The notes beneath the pieces are model-generated. The model ran no database searches and had not been told where the DNA came from. It saw only the letters and a list, made by a program, of their open reading frames with translations. A program made the position numbers and the translations under genes. Below, piece after piece: positions 20,361-29,790 of a stretch of 64,000 nt of DNA. The stretch spans positions 515,535 to 579,534 of the forward strand of contig NZ_JACKUK010000023.1 in the NCBI RefSeq assembly GCF_025822765.1. Direction: 5' to 3'. Origin of the DNA: Mycobacterium barrassiae (GTDB taxonomy: Bacteria > Actinomycetota > Actinomycetes > Mycobacteriales > Mycobacteriaceae). Within the stretch, counting starts at the first letter, position 1; every line of letters begins with the position of its first letter.

Positions 20361-21005
20361 ATGAGGTCTCTTTTCTCGATCACACGCGTCTCACGAACCC
20401 CACTAGTTTCCAATTTGGCGGTCGGCGCCGCCATTGCCGCGATATTGATGATCGCCTCGGCGACGGTCCCCGTTTCCCTGATTCCCGTGGCGTCGGCGGC
20501 GTGCCCGGATGCCGAGGTGGTTTTCGCCCGCGGCCGGTTCGAACCACCCGGGGTCGGCGCCATCGGTGATGCGTTCGTCAACGCGTTGCGCTCCAAGACG
20601 GCGAGGTCGGTCGGTGTCTACGGGGTCAATTACGTCGCCGACCTCGACGCCGCCAACGGTGCCAGGGATATCGGCTCCCACATCCGATCGATGGCGAGAG
20701 ACTGCCCGAACACCCGAATGGTGGTCGGCGGCTATTCCATCGGAGCAACGGCCGCCGATCTGTTCGCGAGGGCGAATTCACTTCCGCCGGATATCAACCG
20801 GCACGTCGCAGCGATCGTGTTGTTCGGCAACGGCACCAGGCGGCTCGGCCCGGCCCCGGCCTATGCCGGCAGGACGATCGACCAGTGCGCTGACGGCGAC
20901 CCCATTTGCGGCCGAGGCCTCAATTGGGATTCGCACCTGCAGCCCTCATACCTCGGCTCGGGACTGGTTGATCAAGCCGCCAGCATCGTCGCCGGCAAGC
21001 TGTAG
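20361..21005 (+). CDS. Cutinase-family serine esterase, exported
   Basis: A 214-aa protein with an N-terminal signal (hydrophobic 18-46, cleavage near VASA-A). The cutinase alpha/beta hydrolase core shows CPDAEVVFARGRFEPPGVG, nucleophile elbow GGYSIGA (Ser126), and CADGDPIC with Asp180, followed by His192 in DSHLQPSYL. Disulfide cysteines are in place. The usual ARGTxE is ARGRFE here and the elbow has Ile where most have Gln. It probably hydrolyses lipid or ester substrates in the envelope. Start ATG 20361. It is convergent with nrdF2 (9 bp between stops). Confidence 0.88.
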   Translation: MRSLFSITRVSRTPLVSNLAVGAAIAAILMIASATVPVSLIPVASAACPDAEVVFARGRFEPPGVGAIGDAFVNALRSKTARSVGVYGVNYVADLDAANGARDIGSHIRSMARDCPNTRMVVGGYSIGATAADLFARANSLPPDINRHVAAIVLFGNGTRRLGPAPAYAGRTIDQCADGDPICGRGLNWDSHLQPSYLGSGLVDQAASIVAGKL

Positions 21006-21014
21006 CCCTACGCC

Positions 21015-22001
<987 letters not shown>

Positions 22002-22024
22002 TCACCTGGTCTTTGTTGGTGGAA

Positions 22025-22043
22025 GCTATAGGGCAGCTATAGC
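22025..22043. promoter_or_regulatory. GCTATAG inverted/direct repeat in the nrdF2 leader
   Basis: GCTATAG at 22025-22031 and CTATAGC at 22037-22043 form perfect 7-bp arms around 5 nt. Because GCTATAGC is self-complementary, the two also read as direct repeats 11 bp apart. They sit between the NrdR boxes and the nrdF2 start, 36 bp before the GTG, where a -10 element or a second operator could lie. Confidence 0.45.
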
Positions 22044-22050
22044 GCCTTCA

Positions 22051-22098
22051 ACACTACAACTGGGGTCTGACGAACCGCCGCTATACGAGATGTTGTGT
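22051..22098. promoter_or_regulatory. Tandem NrdR boxes upstream of nrdF2
   Basis: ACACTACAACTGGGGT (22051-22066) and ATACGAGATGTTGTGT (22083-22098) each resemble the NrdR box consensus (ACACNATATNTNGTGT-like), and their starts are 32 bp apart, three helical turns. The same pair with the same spacing is found upstream of nrdH. NrdR is the ATP/dATP-cone repressor of ribonucleotide reductase genes; its gene is not in the window. Confidence 0.7.
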
Positions 22099-22116
22099 CT
22101 GGGCGTGTCGCACGAA

Positions 22117-23637
22117 CTAGGCCGCGATGCGCCTCTCAGCGGTCAGGAATTCGTACTCCGACGGGTCGAATCTGCGGGTCGCAAGCCAGTACTGCCACGT
22201 CATCCCGCTCCACAGTGTGCGGTTGACGCCGTGCTCGTCGAGGTACCAGCTGCGGCAGCCGCCGGTGCTCCAGACCGTGCCGGCCAGGTCGTGCTGCAGC
22301 TCGGCGTTATAGGCATCCTGGGCGGCCCGTGTCGGCGCCAGCGCCTGGGCGCCCGCCTTGTCGACGGCCGCGATCGCGTCGGCGACGTAGCGGATCTGAG
22401 ACTCGATCATGAACACCACCGAGTTGTGCCCCAGCGCGGTGTTGGGGCCGAGCAGGAAGAACAGGTTGGGCATGTCAGCGACCGTGATACCGCGCAGTGC
22501 GGTGATGCCCTCGCGGTTCCACCGGTCGACGAGGTCCTCGCCGCCGGGACCCTTGATGTCGACATAGGTGTAGGAGTCGGTGACGTGGAAGCCGGTGGCG
22601 GCCACCACGACGTCGACCTCACGTTCGGTCCCGTCGGCCGCGACGATGCCGGTCTTGGTGAACCGTGCGATGCCGTCGGTGATGACTTCCGTCTTCGGGT
22701 TCGCGATGCCCTGGTAGTACGTGTCGGAGTTGAGGATTCGCTTGCAACCGGCCCGGTAGTTCGGGGTCAGCTTCCTACGCACCTCCGGATCCTTGATGGC
22801 GCGGCGAATGTTGGCCTTGCCCATCAGTTCACCGATCTTGAGCAGCCGCGGTTGCTTGGTCATCGCGAAGCCGACGGCTTCGTGAATCCAATAGATCCCC
22901 GCCCGCATCGCCGCGCGGGTGCCAGGGACGTAGGTGAACACCTGCCGCATCCACCGCGGGATCGGGTTGTTGGGCCGCGGCATCACCCAAGCCGGGGTGC
23001 GCTGGTAAAGATGAAGCGCCGCAACGTCCTTGACGATCTCGGGCACGATCTGAATGGCGCTGGCCCCGGTGCCGATCACCGCGACGCGCTTGCCGGTCAG
23101 ATCGACGCTGTGGTCCCACTGCGCGGAGTGGAAGAGCGCGCCCTCGAAGTCGTCGAGCCCCTCGAAGTCCGGGATCAGCGGGATGTGCAGCCCCCCGGCG
23201 CCGGAAATCAGGAACTGCGCGACGAACTCGCGACCGTCCTTAGTGAAGGCGTGCCAACGCATTTCGTCGTCATCCCAGTGCGCCCGGTCGACGTGCGAGT
23301 TGAATTGGATGTAGCGCCGCAACCCGTACTTGTTCGTCACGCCCTGCAGGTACTCCTGGATCTCCGGCTGAAACGACCACATGTGTGTCCAGTCGGGCTT
23401 GGGCTCGAACGAGAACGAGTACATGTGCGACGGGATGTCGCACGCACAGCCGGGATAGGTGTTGTCGCGCCACGTGCCGCCGATGTCATCGGCCTTCTCC
23501 AAGATCACGAAGTCGACGTTCTGCTTCTGCAGCGCGATCGCCATTCCCAGACCGGAGAAGCCCGAACCGATGATCAGCGCGCGTGTGTGCACCGGCGTTG
23601 CAGCCGTAGCCTCGCCCGAGTACTCGGCAACCGTCAT
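22117..23637 (-). CDS. FAD-dependent Baeyer-Villiger-type monooxygenase (Rv3049c-like)
   Basis: A 506-aa flavoprotein. The first Rossmann motif GSGFSGLG is at 24-31, the second is IGTGASA near 175, and between them lies FEGALFHSAQWDH, matching the Baeyer-Villiger fingerprint FxGxxxHxxxW. The early aromatic segment DDIGGTWRDNTYPGCACDIPSHMYSFSF is typical of cyclohexanone/steroid-type monooxygenases. It uses NADPH and O2 to insert oxygen next to a ketone; the substrate is unknown. ATG 23635-23637 has a strong GGGAGG about 7 nt upstream. Gene order nrdF2, monooxygenase, TetR matches M. tuberculosis apart from one extra gene. Confidence 0.9.
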   Translation of the reverse strand: MTVAEYSGEATAATPVHTRALIIGSGFSGLGMAIALQKQNVDFVILEKADDIGGTWRDNTYPGCACDIPSHMYSFSFEPKPDWTHMWSFQPEIQEYLQGVTNKYGLRRYIQFNSHVDRAHWDDDEMRWHAFTKDGREFVAQFLISGAGGLHIPLIPDFEGLDDFEGALFHSAQWDHSVDLTGKRVAVIGTGASAIQIVPEIVKDVAALHLYQRTPAWVMPRPNNPIPRWMRQVFTYVPGTRAAMRAGIYWIHEAVGFAMTKQPRLLKIGELMGKANIRRAIKDPEVRRKLTPNYRAGCKRILNSDTYYQGIANPKTEVITDGIARFTKTGIVAADGTEREVDVVVAATGFHVTDSYTYVDIKGPGGEDLVDRWNREGITALRGITVADMPNLFFLLGPNTALGHNSVVFMIESQIRYVADAIAAVDKAGAQALAPTRAAQDAYNAELQHDLAGTVWSTGGCRSWYLDEHGVNRTLWSGMTWQYWLATRRFDPSEYEFLTAERRIAA

Positions 23638-23744
23638 GTTCGGACCTCCCTGGGAGCCGGCCCCGCGCCCCCATCCTGGGAACGCCGGTACCGGATACTT
23701 TCCACGCCCAGGGTACATCGTGCATGACGGTGCCGAGTCGCAGC

Positions 23745-24491
23745 TCAGGCGAAGGAAAGGGCCCGCTGGCTGCTCAGATGCCGATCCGGATCGAAGGTCT
23801 CGAAGTGACCCGATCCGACCATGCCGATGCCGCGCTGAGGCATCCGGAAGTCGCCGAGCCGAGCCTGCCGCAGCAACGGCCCGCTCGGGCCCAGGTCCCG
23901 CCCGTGCAGCACAGCACGCGAATCAGCAACGAACCACATCTGCTTCGGGGCCATCGAGTAGCACTGCCCGTTGGGCGCCCGCCCGGTGAGCCGCACGTCG
24001 CCGACACCGAGCGTGCGCCGCGCCACCCAGCCCAGCCGCTTCAGCATCGCGGGCTCGTTCCACGCCGACTCGGACACCCGGCCACCGATCCTGTTCATCG
24101 TCCGGGTGGCCCGAGTGGACTCCAGCTCGAGACTCCAGTGCAGCACGTCGGGAATCTCGACGGCCAGCGACCAGGGCCCGGTCCAGGAGATGCGGATGTC
24201 GCACTGCACCGCGTCATTCGGAGTGGCCGAGCTGAAATACCGTGCGCAGCTCTGCTGTCCGGGAGTCGTCGCGTAGAACGTCCAGTTGCACGATGGGTCG
24301 CGGTGCCACACCGAGACGTACGGCGGCGCGAATGTCGTTGCGGGGAAATGCCGCATCGCCAGATAGTGCCCGTTGGCGAAGGGCAGTCCCATGATTCCGA
24401 ATCCGACGAATCGCTCGTCGTCACCGGAAGGCAGGGTCGGGTTGGCCAGCACGGCCGCAACAGTTTCTTGGGGGGTGTGTTGTTTTGTCAT
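23745..24491 (-). CDS. Conserved-looking protein of unknown function, 248 aa
   Basis: A cytosolic-looking 248-aa protein without signal peptide or membrane segments. It is beta-rich with many Trp/Tyr (YVSVWHRDPSCNWTFYATT, DIRISWTGPWSLAVEIPDVLHWSLEL), then a C-terminal part with AWNEPAMLKRLGWVARRTLGVGDVRLTGRAPNGQ. The repeated WSL/W-x-D strands suggest a lipocalin- or CrtC-like beta barrel, but I cannot name the family. It sits between the monooxygenase and its likely TetR regulator and is absent from the same place in M. tuberculosis as I recall it, so it could belong to that catabolic unit. Confidence 0.75.
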   Translation of the reverse strand: MTKQHTPQETVAAVLANPTLPSGDDERFVGFGIMGLPFANGHYLAMRHFPATTFAPPYVSVWHRDPSCNWTFYATTPGQQSCARYFSSATPNDAVQCDIRISWTGPWSLAVEIPDVLHWSLELESTRATRTMNRIGGRVSESAWNEPAMLKRLGWVARRTLGVGDVRLTGRAPNGQCYSMAPKQMWFVADSRAVLHGRDLGPSGPLLRQARLGDFRMPQRGIGMVGSGHFETFDPDRHLSSQRALSFA

Positions 24492-24566
24492 ACGCCGATG
24501 GTCGTGCGAAACACGACCTCAGCACCTGAGGCGACTGCCTCAAAAACGGTGCCTCGAAATCAAATA

Positions 24567-25307
24567 TCAGGCGACCGGTTGTTGTCGCCGGACGGCGGTG
24601 TGGATCGGCTGGTCGGGGTCGATCTTGATGCCCAGCAGTTCGGCGGTGCCGTTGATGGCGCCCACCATGATCGTCGTCATATGCGCGATGAACTTGTCGG
24701 CCGGCATCCGCCGGGGGGTGTCGTCGTCAACGCCCAGCCACCAGTCCGTCGCCGACGCGGCGGTGCCGAAGATCGCGAACGCCGCCAGTTCGAACGCCTC
24801 TGGTTCCGGCGCGAGTTCCTCGAGCTCGGTGCTGATCATGTCCGCGATGGCGAGAGTGATTTCGCTGCCCTTGTTGACCGTCGTCATCGCAGCCGCCGAC
24901 TGATCGGCGAACCGGCCCTGCAGCAGGAACCGCACCACGTTCGGGTGTTGATCGACGAGTTGCACATAGTGCTCGACCCCACGCGCCACGATCTCGCGGG
25001 TGGAATCGGTCTCGACGTTGATCGACGGGATGATCGCCGCCCACAACATGTCGCGCATCCGCTGGCCGATCTCGGCGAACATGTCGGACTTGTCGGTGAA
25101 GTGCCGGTAGATCTTGGGCTTGGCGGTACCCGCCTCCTCGGCGATCTCGCGCACGCTGACGTTTGGACCGAGGCGGTCGATCGCACGGAAGGCCGCGTCG
25201 ACGATCTCCGAGCGCACCTTCTTGCGGTGCTCACGCCAGCGCTCGCTGCGGGCGTCCACCTTGACACCCGGTTCACCACTGGAACGTGGCCTGGACCCTC
25301 GTCGCAC
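24567..25307 (-). CDS. TetR-family regulator (Rv3050c-like)
   Basis: A 246-aa regulator. The HTH is near residues 30-75 (RSEIVDAAFRAIDRLGPNVSVREIAEEAGTAKPKIYRHFTDKSDMFAEIG), followed by a helical ligand domain (WWLGVDDDTPRRMPADKFIAHMTTIMVGAINGTAELLG). The frame is open far upstream; GTG 25305-25307 is taken as the start and GTG 25257-25259 is an alternative. It probably regulates the monooxygenase region. In M. tuberculosis it is followed upstream by nrdE, but here about 14 kb of accessory genes intervene. Confidence 0.87.
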   Translation of the reverse strand: MRRGSRPRSSGEPGVKVDARSERWREHRKKVRSEIVDAAFRAIDRLGPNVSVREIAEEAGTAKPKIYRHFTDKSDMFAEIGQRMRDMLWAAIIPSINVETDSTREIVARGVEHYVQLVDQHPNVVRFLLQGRFADQSAAAMTTVNKGSEITLAIADMISTELEELAPEPEAFELAAFAIFGTAASATDWWLGVDDDTPRRMPADKFIAHMTTIMVGAINGTAELLGIKIDPDQPIHTAVRRQQPVA

Positions 25308-25458
25308 CCGATCACTGTACCGCCCAGACACCGCTGACCTGCTCAGACCTGCCCACGCCCGCAAAGACCATCGGCGTAGCAATCCGTTTCTCTCGCAGAG
25401 ATGGGTTGCGCCGCCTTGGGTACTATTTCTACGACAGCCGATCGACGAGACGAGATTC

Positions 25459-26640
25459 ATGACGCAGCGATACGACCTGGTCATCGCAGGTGGCGGGCCC
25501 TCGGGCTCGGCGGCCGCGTGGCAGGCCGCGCAGACCGGCGCCAAGGTAGTGGTCCTGGACAAAGCCCAGTTCCCCCGCGCGAAACCCTGCGGTGACGGGC
25601 TCACCGCACGGGCCGTGAGCTACCTGCAGAAGATGGGGCTGGCCGACGAGGTCGCCACCTTCCACCGGGTCAACCGGGTGACGGCCTTCAGCCCCAGCGC
25701 GTGGGAGCTGTCGTTTCCCAAGCGCCCCGGGATGCCCGATCACGGCCACACGGTGAGTCGCGAGCATCTCGACACGCTGCTGCTCAAGCACGCGGAGTCC
25801 GCCGGCGCCGAAGTTCGCCAGGGTGCCGAGGTGGCGGGCCCCGAACTCGATCCGAGCGGCCGAGTGATCGGGGTGACGCTGAAGAGCGGCGAGAAGGTCT
25901 ACGGCGACGCGGTCATCGCGGCCGACGGCGCCTACTCCCCAATCAAGCGCGCCCTGAAGATCGATTCGGAGTACAACGGTTACTCGGCGATCGCGATCCG
26001 CTCCGAGATGCACGCGAACCGGCCCGACTCCGACAGCCTGGACATCTACCTCAAGCTGATGTTCCAGGGCGATCAGCTGCCCGGCTACGGCTGGGTGTTC
26101 CCGATGGGCAACGGGGTGTTCAACATCGGCCTCGGCTACGTGAACAGCTACAAGAACTGGCAGGCGATCAATGCCACCCAGTTCCTCGGCGAGTTCCTGC
26201 GCACATTGCCCGCCGACTGGGAGCTGCCGTCGATCGAAGAGCTGAAGAAGAACAAGAGTGTGCGCGCGTGGCGACTGCCGATGGGCTTCACTGCGTGGCC
26301 GCCGTGGCGGCCGGGTGTGCTGTTCGCCGGCGACTCGCTGGGTGCGGGCAAGCCGGCGTCCGGGGCGGGCATCTCCAAGGCTTTGGAGTCTGGTCTCACC
26401 GCAGGCGAATGCGCGGTCGCGGCGTTGCAGAACGGCGGCCCCGACGACTTCACGAACTACGCGCAGCGGATGGAAGCGGCGTGGGGCCGGGAGTACAAGC
26501 GTGGCCGCTACTTCCACAAACTGTTGGGCTATCCGCGGCTGGCGAATGCCGGCCTGAAGCTTTTGGACAATGCGGCGTTCCGCGACCGTATGCTCAAGGC
26601 GCTATACAAGAAGGCCCAGGGGCCCCAACACAGCTACTGA
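25459..26640 (+). CDS. Geranylgeranyl reductase-family flavoprotein
   Basis: A 393-aa FAD protein: N-terminal dinucleotide motif VIAGGGPSGSAAAWQAA, then the GGR-family signature KPCGDGLTARAVSYL, DGAYSPIKRAL, and a C-terminal FAD motif FAGDSLGAGKPASGAGISKALESG. Members reduce isoprenoid double bonds; Rv0561c (MenJ) reduces menaquinone in mycobacteria and is a paralogue family. The substrate here is unknown. ATG 25459 starts the family domain, and a TACTAT -10-like element lies at 25421-25426. It ends 7 bp before the RyR-domain gene, so the two are probably co-transcribed. Confidence 0.87.
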   Translation: MTQRYDLVIAGGGPSGSAAAWQAAQTGAKVVVLDKAQFPRAKPCGDGLTARAVSYLQKMGLADEVATFHRVNRVTAFSPSAWELSFPKRPGMPDHGHTVSREHLDTLLLKHAESAGAEVRQGAEVAGPELDPSGRVIGVTLKSGEKVYGDAVIAADGAYSPIKRALKIDSEYNGYSAIAIRSEMHANRPDSDSLDIYLKLMFQGDQLPGYGWVFPMGNGVFNIGLGYVNSYKNWQAINATQFLGEFLRTLPADWELPSIEELKKNKSVRAWRLPMGFTAWPPWRPGVLFAGDSLGAGKPASGAGISKALESGLTAGECAVAALQNGGPDDFTNYAQRMEAAWGREYKRGRYFHKLLGYPRLANAGLKLLDNAAFRDRMLKALYKKAQGPQHSY

Positions 26641-26647
26641 GGTATCC

Positions 26648-28624
26648 ATGCGCGGCGCGGTCGCTCGTGTATCACTCACGGCGATCGTGTTGCTGCTCCT
26701 CGGCTATCTGGCGGTGATTGCCGCGGTCCCCCAGCTTCGCGAAGGGCTGTCCCCGGCGTGGCAGTGGTTCGGAAGTCCGGGATCCTGGCAGACGTTGGCC
26801 ATCGTGACGGTGCTGCTCCTGATGCTGGGCGCGGTCGTCTTCAACTCGCGGAGCGTCGGGCGAACGAGCTCACCGGTGACCGCCGTGGTGGGTCTGGTGC
26901 TGATCACCATCACGCTGGGCCTGGCCTCGTACTGGCGATGCTTCGATGAGGACAACCCGAAGATCTTCACCCCGGTGATCTGGACGGCCAACTTGGTGAA
27001 GGGCGGCACCGGCGACCACGAGCTCGAGGACGGCGAGGTATGCCCGCTGCCCATCCCCGTCGCCCTTGACATAGCCCGGCTGACGGCCATCGCCGCGATA
27101 TTTCTCAGCGTGATCGGTGTCGCGATGGCGCTCTTCCAATCCCACCTCGACCGGCTCAGGATCTCGCTGGCGCCTTCGGTGACGGCGGTGGTGGATATCG
27201 ACGACGATGCGGCGTCGATGGTCGGCGCGATCGCGGCCACGCTGGGCCGCCGGAGCGCCCTGGTCGTGATCGCCGCCTCCCCCGATCGGCAATGCGTACG
27301 CGACGCACGCAGTGTGGGTGCGCGCGTGGTGGCTGCTGACTTCGCCAAGCCGGCGTGGACGGCATTGCCCTTGTGGCGCAAGCTGGATCGGCTCTACCTG
27401 CTCTCACCGGATGCCGCCGCGAACTTGCAGCGGCTGGCACTCATCACAGAGCGGCTGCCGAAAGACGCGGGCAGGCAACGCCTGCCACTGATCGTGCGAA
27501 TCGACGACCCCTGGCAGGCCGCGGCGTGGCGGGCGCAGCACTTCGGCGGAGCAGAGACCCGCTGGGCAGCCGACACCGTAGGCAAGTACGAGGTCACCGC
27601 CCGACGGTTGTTGGACGACATCCTCGACTCAGACACCGCCGTCGAACGCATTCTGGTGTGCGGCGCATCGGAGTTGACGCTTGCGTTGTGCGCCGAAATC
27701 GCCCAGCGGCAACTGGAGTGGGACTACTACGCCGCGCCGGACCGCCAGCCGCTGCCGTGCCTGACGCTGGTCGCCGAGAACGCCGAGGAATACAAACAGG
27801 ACCATCAATTCGCCCGACAACGGATGGGCCAACCGCCGGACCGTCCGCAGGTCACCGCGCAGGCCGAGCGGCCCTCTGTGCCCCTGCTGATTTCACTGGT
27901 CGAAGCGGCTCCAGCCGAGACCGCAGTCATCCTGGTCGACGATGCACGCGTGGATGCCAACACCGGAACGCGGCTGGCCGCCCGGTATCCGACGACCCCC
28001 ATCTATGCCTGGAATCCCGCCGCCCAGGAGACCGACGACCGGACTCCCGTTGTGGGACAACTGTTCTCCTACCGGCTGAGCATGCATATGCCCGCAGGTA
28101 AGGCACACGACGCGTGGGAGCGGGCGGCCCGGCTGATTCACGACCGCTACGTCGCCGAGATCGACAGCCATTCCGCCGCAACACTGCCGTGGGATCAGCT
28201 CAGCGAGTTCTACCGCGGCTCCAACAGACGCCAGGTCCGCAACGCGCTCTGGATGGTCGAGAAGATCGGCGGCCACACGTGGAACACCTTTGGCCATGAG
28301 CCGATTTCGGTGTCGACGGCGACGCTTCACGATCTCGCGCCTCTGGAGCGGCTGCGAGTGATGGGATTCGACGAGGACACCGCGCTGGCGATGGCGCGCT
28401 GCGAGCACGAGGAGTGGTGCCGTTACTACCGCGCCGCAGGATGGAAGTACGGTCCGGTGCGAGATGACACCCACAAAGTTCACGACAAACTCGTGGGATG
28501 GGAAGCCATTGCGGCCGATAATCATCTGCTGTCCACCGCGTTGGCCAGCCTCGCGGACACGCTTTCGAAGCTGCGCGAACTCGGATATATCTCCCGTCCT
28601 GCGGGCGATCCGTCAACCGTCTAG
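26648..28624 (+). CDS. Membrane protein with Rossmann (TrkA-N-like) region and C-terminal RyR domain
   Basis: A 658-aa protein. Four N-terminal hydrophobic segments lie at about 10-30, 50-70, 80-100 and 140-160. A cytosolic part follows with Rossmann-like strands (SVTAVVDIDDDAASMVGAIAATLG, VERILVCGASELTLALCAEIAQ), in the style of RCK/TrkA-N regulatory domains. Residues of about 582-625 (ARCEHEEWCRYYRAAGWKYG, then VRDD and LVGWEAI) match the RyR domain first known from ryanodine receptors. The layout resembles a gated channel or membrane sensor. RyR domains in bacteria occur in nucleotide-signalling and conflict contexts. ATG 26648 has GAGG in the preceding 11 bp. Its stop overlaps that of the convergent patatin gene within CTAG. 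Confidence 0.8.
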   Translation: MRGAVARVSLTAIVLLLLGYLAVIAAVPQLREGLSPAWQWFGSPGSWQTLAIVTVLLLMLGAVVFNSRSVGRTSSPVTAVVGLVLITITLGLASYWRCFDEDNPKIFTPVIWTANLVKGGTGDHELEDGEVCPLPIPVALDIARLTAIAAIFLSVIGVAMALFQSHLDRLRISLAPSVTAVVDIDDDAASMVGAIAATLGRRSALVVIAASPDRQCVRDARSVGARVVAADFAKPAWTALPLWRKLDRLYLLSPDAAANLQRLALITERLPKDAGRQRLPLIVRIDDPWQAAAWRAQHFGGAETRWAADTVGKYEVTARRLLDDILDSDTAVERILVCGASELTLALCAEIAQRQLEWDYYAAPDRQPLPCLTLVAENAEEYKQDHQFARQRMGQPPDRPQVTAQAERPSVPLLISLVEAAPAETAVILVDDARVDANTGTRLAARYPTTPIYAWNPAAQETDDRTPVVGQLFSYRLSMHMPAGKAHDAWERAARLIHDRYVAEIDSHSAATLPWDQLSEFYRGSNRRQVRNALWMVEKIGGHTWNTFGHEPISVSTATLHDLAPLERLRVMGFDEDTALAMARCEHEEWCRYYRAAGWKYGPVRDDTHKVHDKLVGWEAIAADNHLLSTALASLADTLSKLRELGYISRPAGDPSTV

Positions 28625-29772
28625 ACGTCGAAACTCGACGGAAAGTGCGCCGGAAGGATCTGAACCTTTGCGGCGGATCGACCCAATCTGGTCAACTCCG
28701 GCAGATTCTTGGCATCGTCCATCGCGTAGAGGGCGGCGCATTGCGCATCGCTGACGTGTAGGCCCACGGTGTCCTTCAGCCACCGCGGCTCCAAGGCGAG
28801 CTCATAGCGCAGGTAGGACATCAAAGCGGGCCCACCCCCCAGCACATCAGCCTCCAGATCACCGACCTCACCGTCGATGGTCCACGCGGTCGGGCTTCGT
28901 GACATCCACTGCAACACAGCCTGACCCAGCCAGTTGGCATCCTCCATGATGGAGACGACCGACTCCGCTGCCAGCCGCAGAGCCGGCATCTTCATCACGG
29001 TCGTCGCCGGGACCGAGACCTGACGAAATCCCGTACCTACCGAAACCAGAAGCAACCGGTCGTGTCCGAACGGCCAGTTCAATCCGTAGCCGCTACAGGT
29101 ACTCATCATCAACAGCTGCATCGATGGATTGTTGTAGGGGCTGATCCCACCATCGACAAAGGCGCCCGTGACATGGGGAGCCACCTGCAACATTTCCGGT
29201 TCGAAGTAATGTGGTGCGGCGGTACTCGCGCGAATGATGTTGCGCAGTAGCAGGTCTCGGTTACCGATTCCGTGCTCACCATCTTGTCCCCGGTAGAACT
29301 TGCCGCGCGGGTTGTTGTGCAGCAGCCAGGGGCTCCCGGTGTCCAGACGCTTGGTCATGACCACTAAGCCGGTCCGCAGTTTGTCGCTGCCCAGCGTCTC
29401 GTTTCCGAAGAATGTGTAAAGCGCCCGCATCAGAGGCTCTTTGGGGAACTTCGCGCCGAGCAGTCCGAAATGCAAGAAGCTCTCCTCGAAGACCTCCACC
29501 CCGACTGTGTGGTAGACCTCAATGAGTTCGTCTACGGACATCCCCATGGCCAGGCCGGTGGCGATGATCGATCCGGTGGACGTCCCACCGATCAGGTCAA
29601 AGTAATCGCAAAGCCGGAAATCCGGATCACCTCCGACACGTTCGCGGAGAATTTCTTCGATCTTGGCCAGATAACCAAGGCTCAGCGCGCCGCGAACACC
29701 ACCGCCGTCGAGCGACAGCATGCGCTTTGGCCCGTCGCCGAACAGATGTCCTTCCAGAGTCTTGTACGCCAT
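28621..29772 (-). CDS. Patatin-like phospholipase (CapV-like)
   Basis: A 383-aa acyl hydrolase: oxyanion motif DGGGVRG (22-28), nucleophile elbow GTSTG (63-67, Ser65) and catalytic-dyad DGG (207-209) in FVDGGISPYNNP. The opening MLSLDGGGVRGALSLGYLAKIEEILRER and FDLIGGTSTGS are like bacterial CapV-type phospholipases, the membrane-degrading effectors of some cyclic-nucleotide defence systems. No CD-NTase gene is present here. It lies 18 bp downstream of the TIR-STAND gene on the same strand, so it is probably translated from the same mRNA. Start ATG 29770-29772. Confidence 0.88.
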   Translation of the reverse strand: MAYKTLEGHLFGDGPKRMLSLDGGGVRGALSLGYLAKIEEILRERVGGDPDFRLCDYFDLIGGTSTGSIIATGLAMGMSVDELIEVYHTVGVEVFEESFLHFGLLGAKFPKEPLMRALYTFFGNETLGSDKLRTGLVVMTKRLDTGSPWLLHNNPRGKFYRGQDGEHGIGNRDLLLRNIIRASTAAPHYFEPEMLQVAPHVTGAFVDGGISPYNNPSMQLLMMSTCSGYGLNWPFGHDRLLLVSVGTGFRQVSVPATTVMKMPALRLAAESVVSIMEDANWLGQAVLQWMSRSPTAWTIDGEVGDLEADVLGGGPALMSYLRYELALEPRWLKDTVGLHVSDAQCAALYAMDDAKNLPELTRLGRSAAKVQILPAHFPSSFDV

Positions 29773-29790
29773 TGCTTTGCTTGCGCCCTA

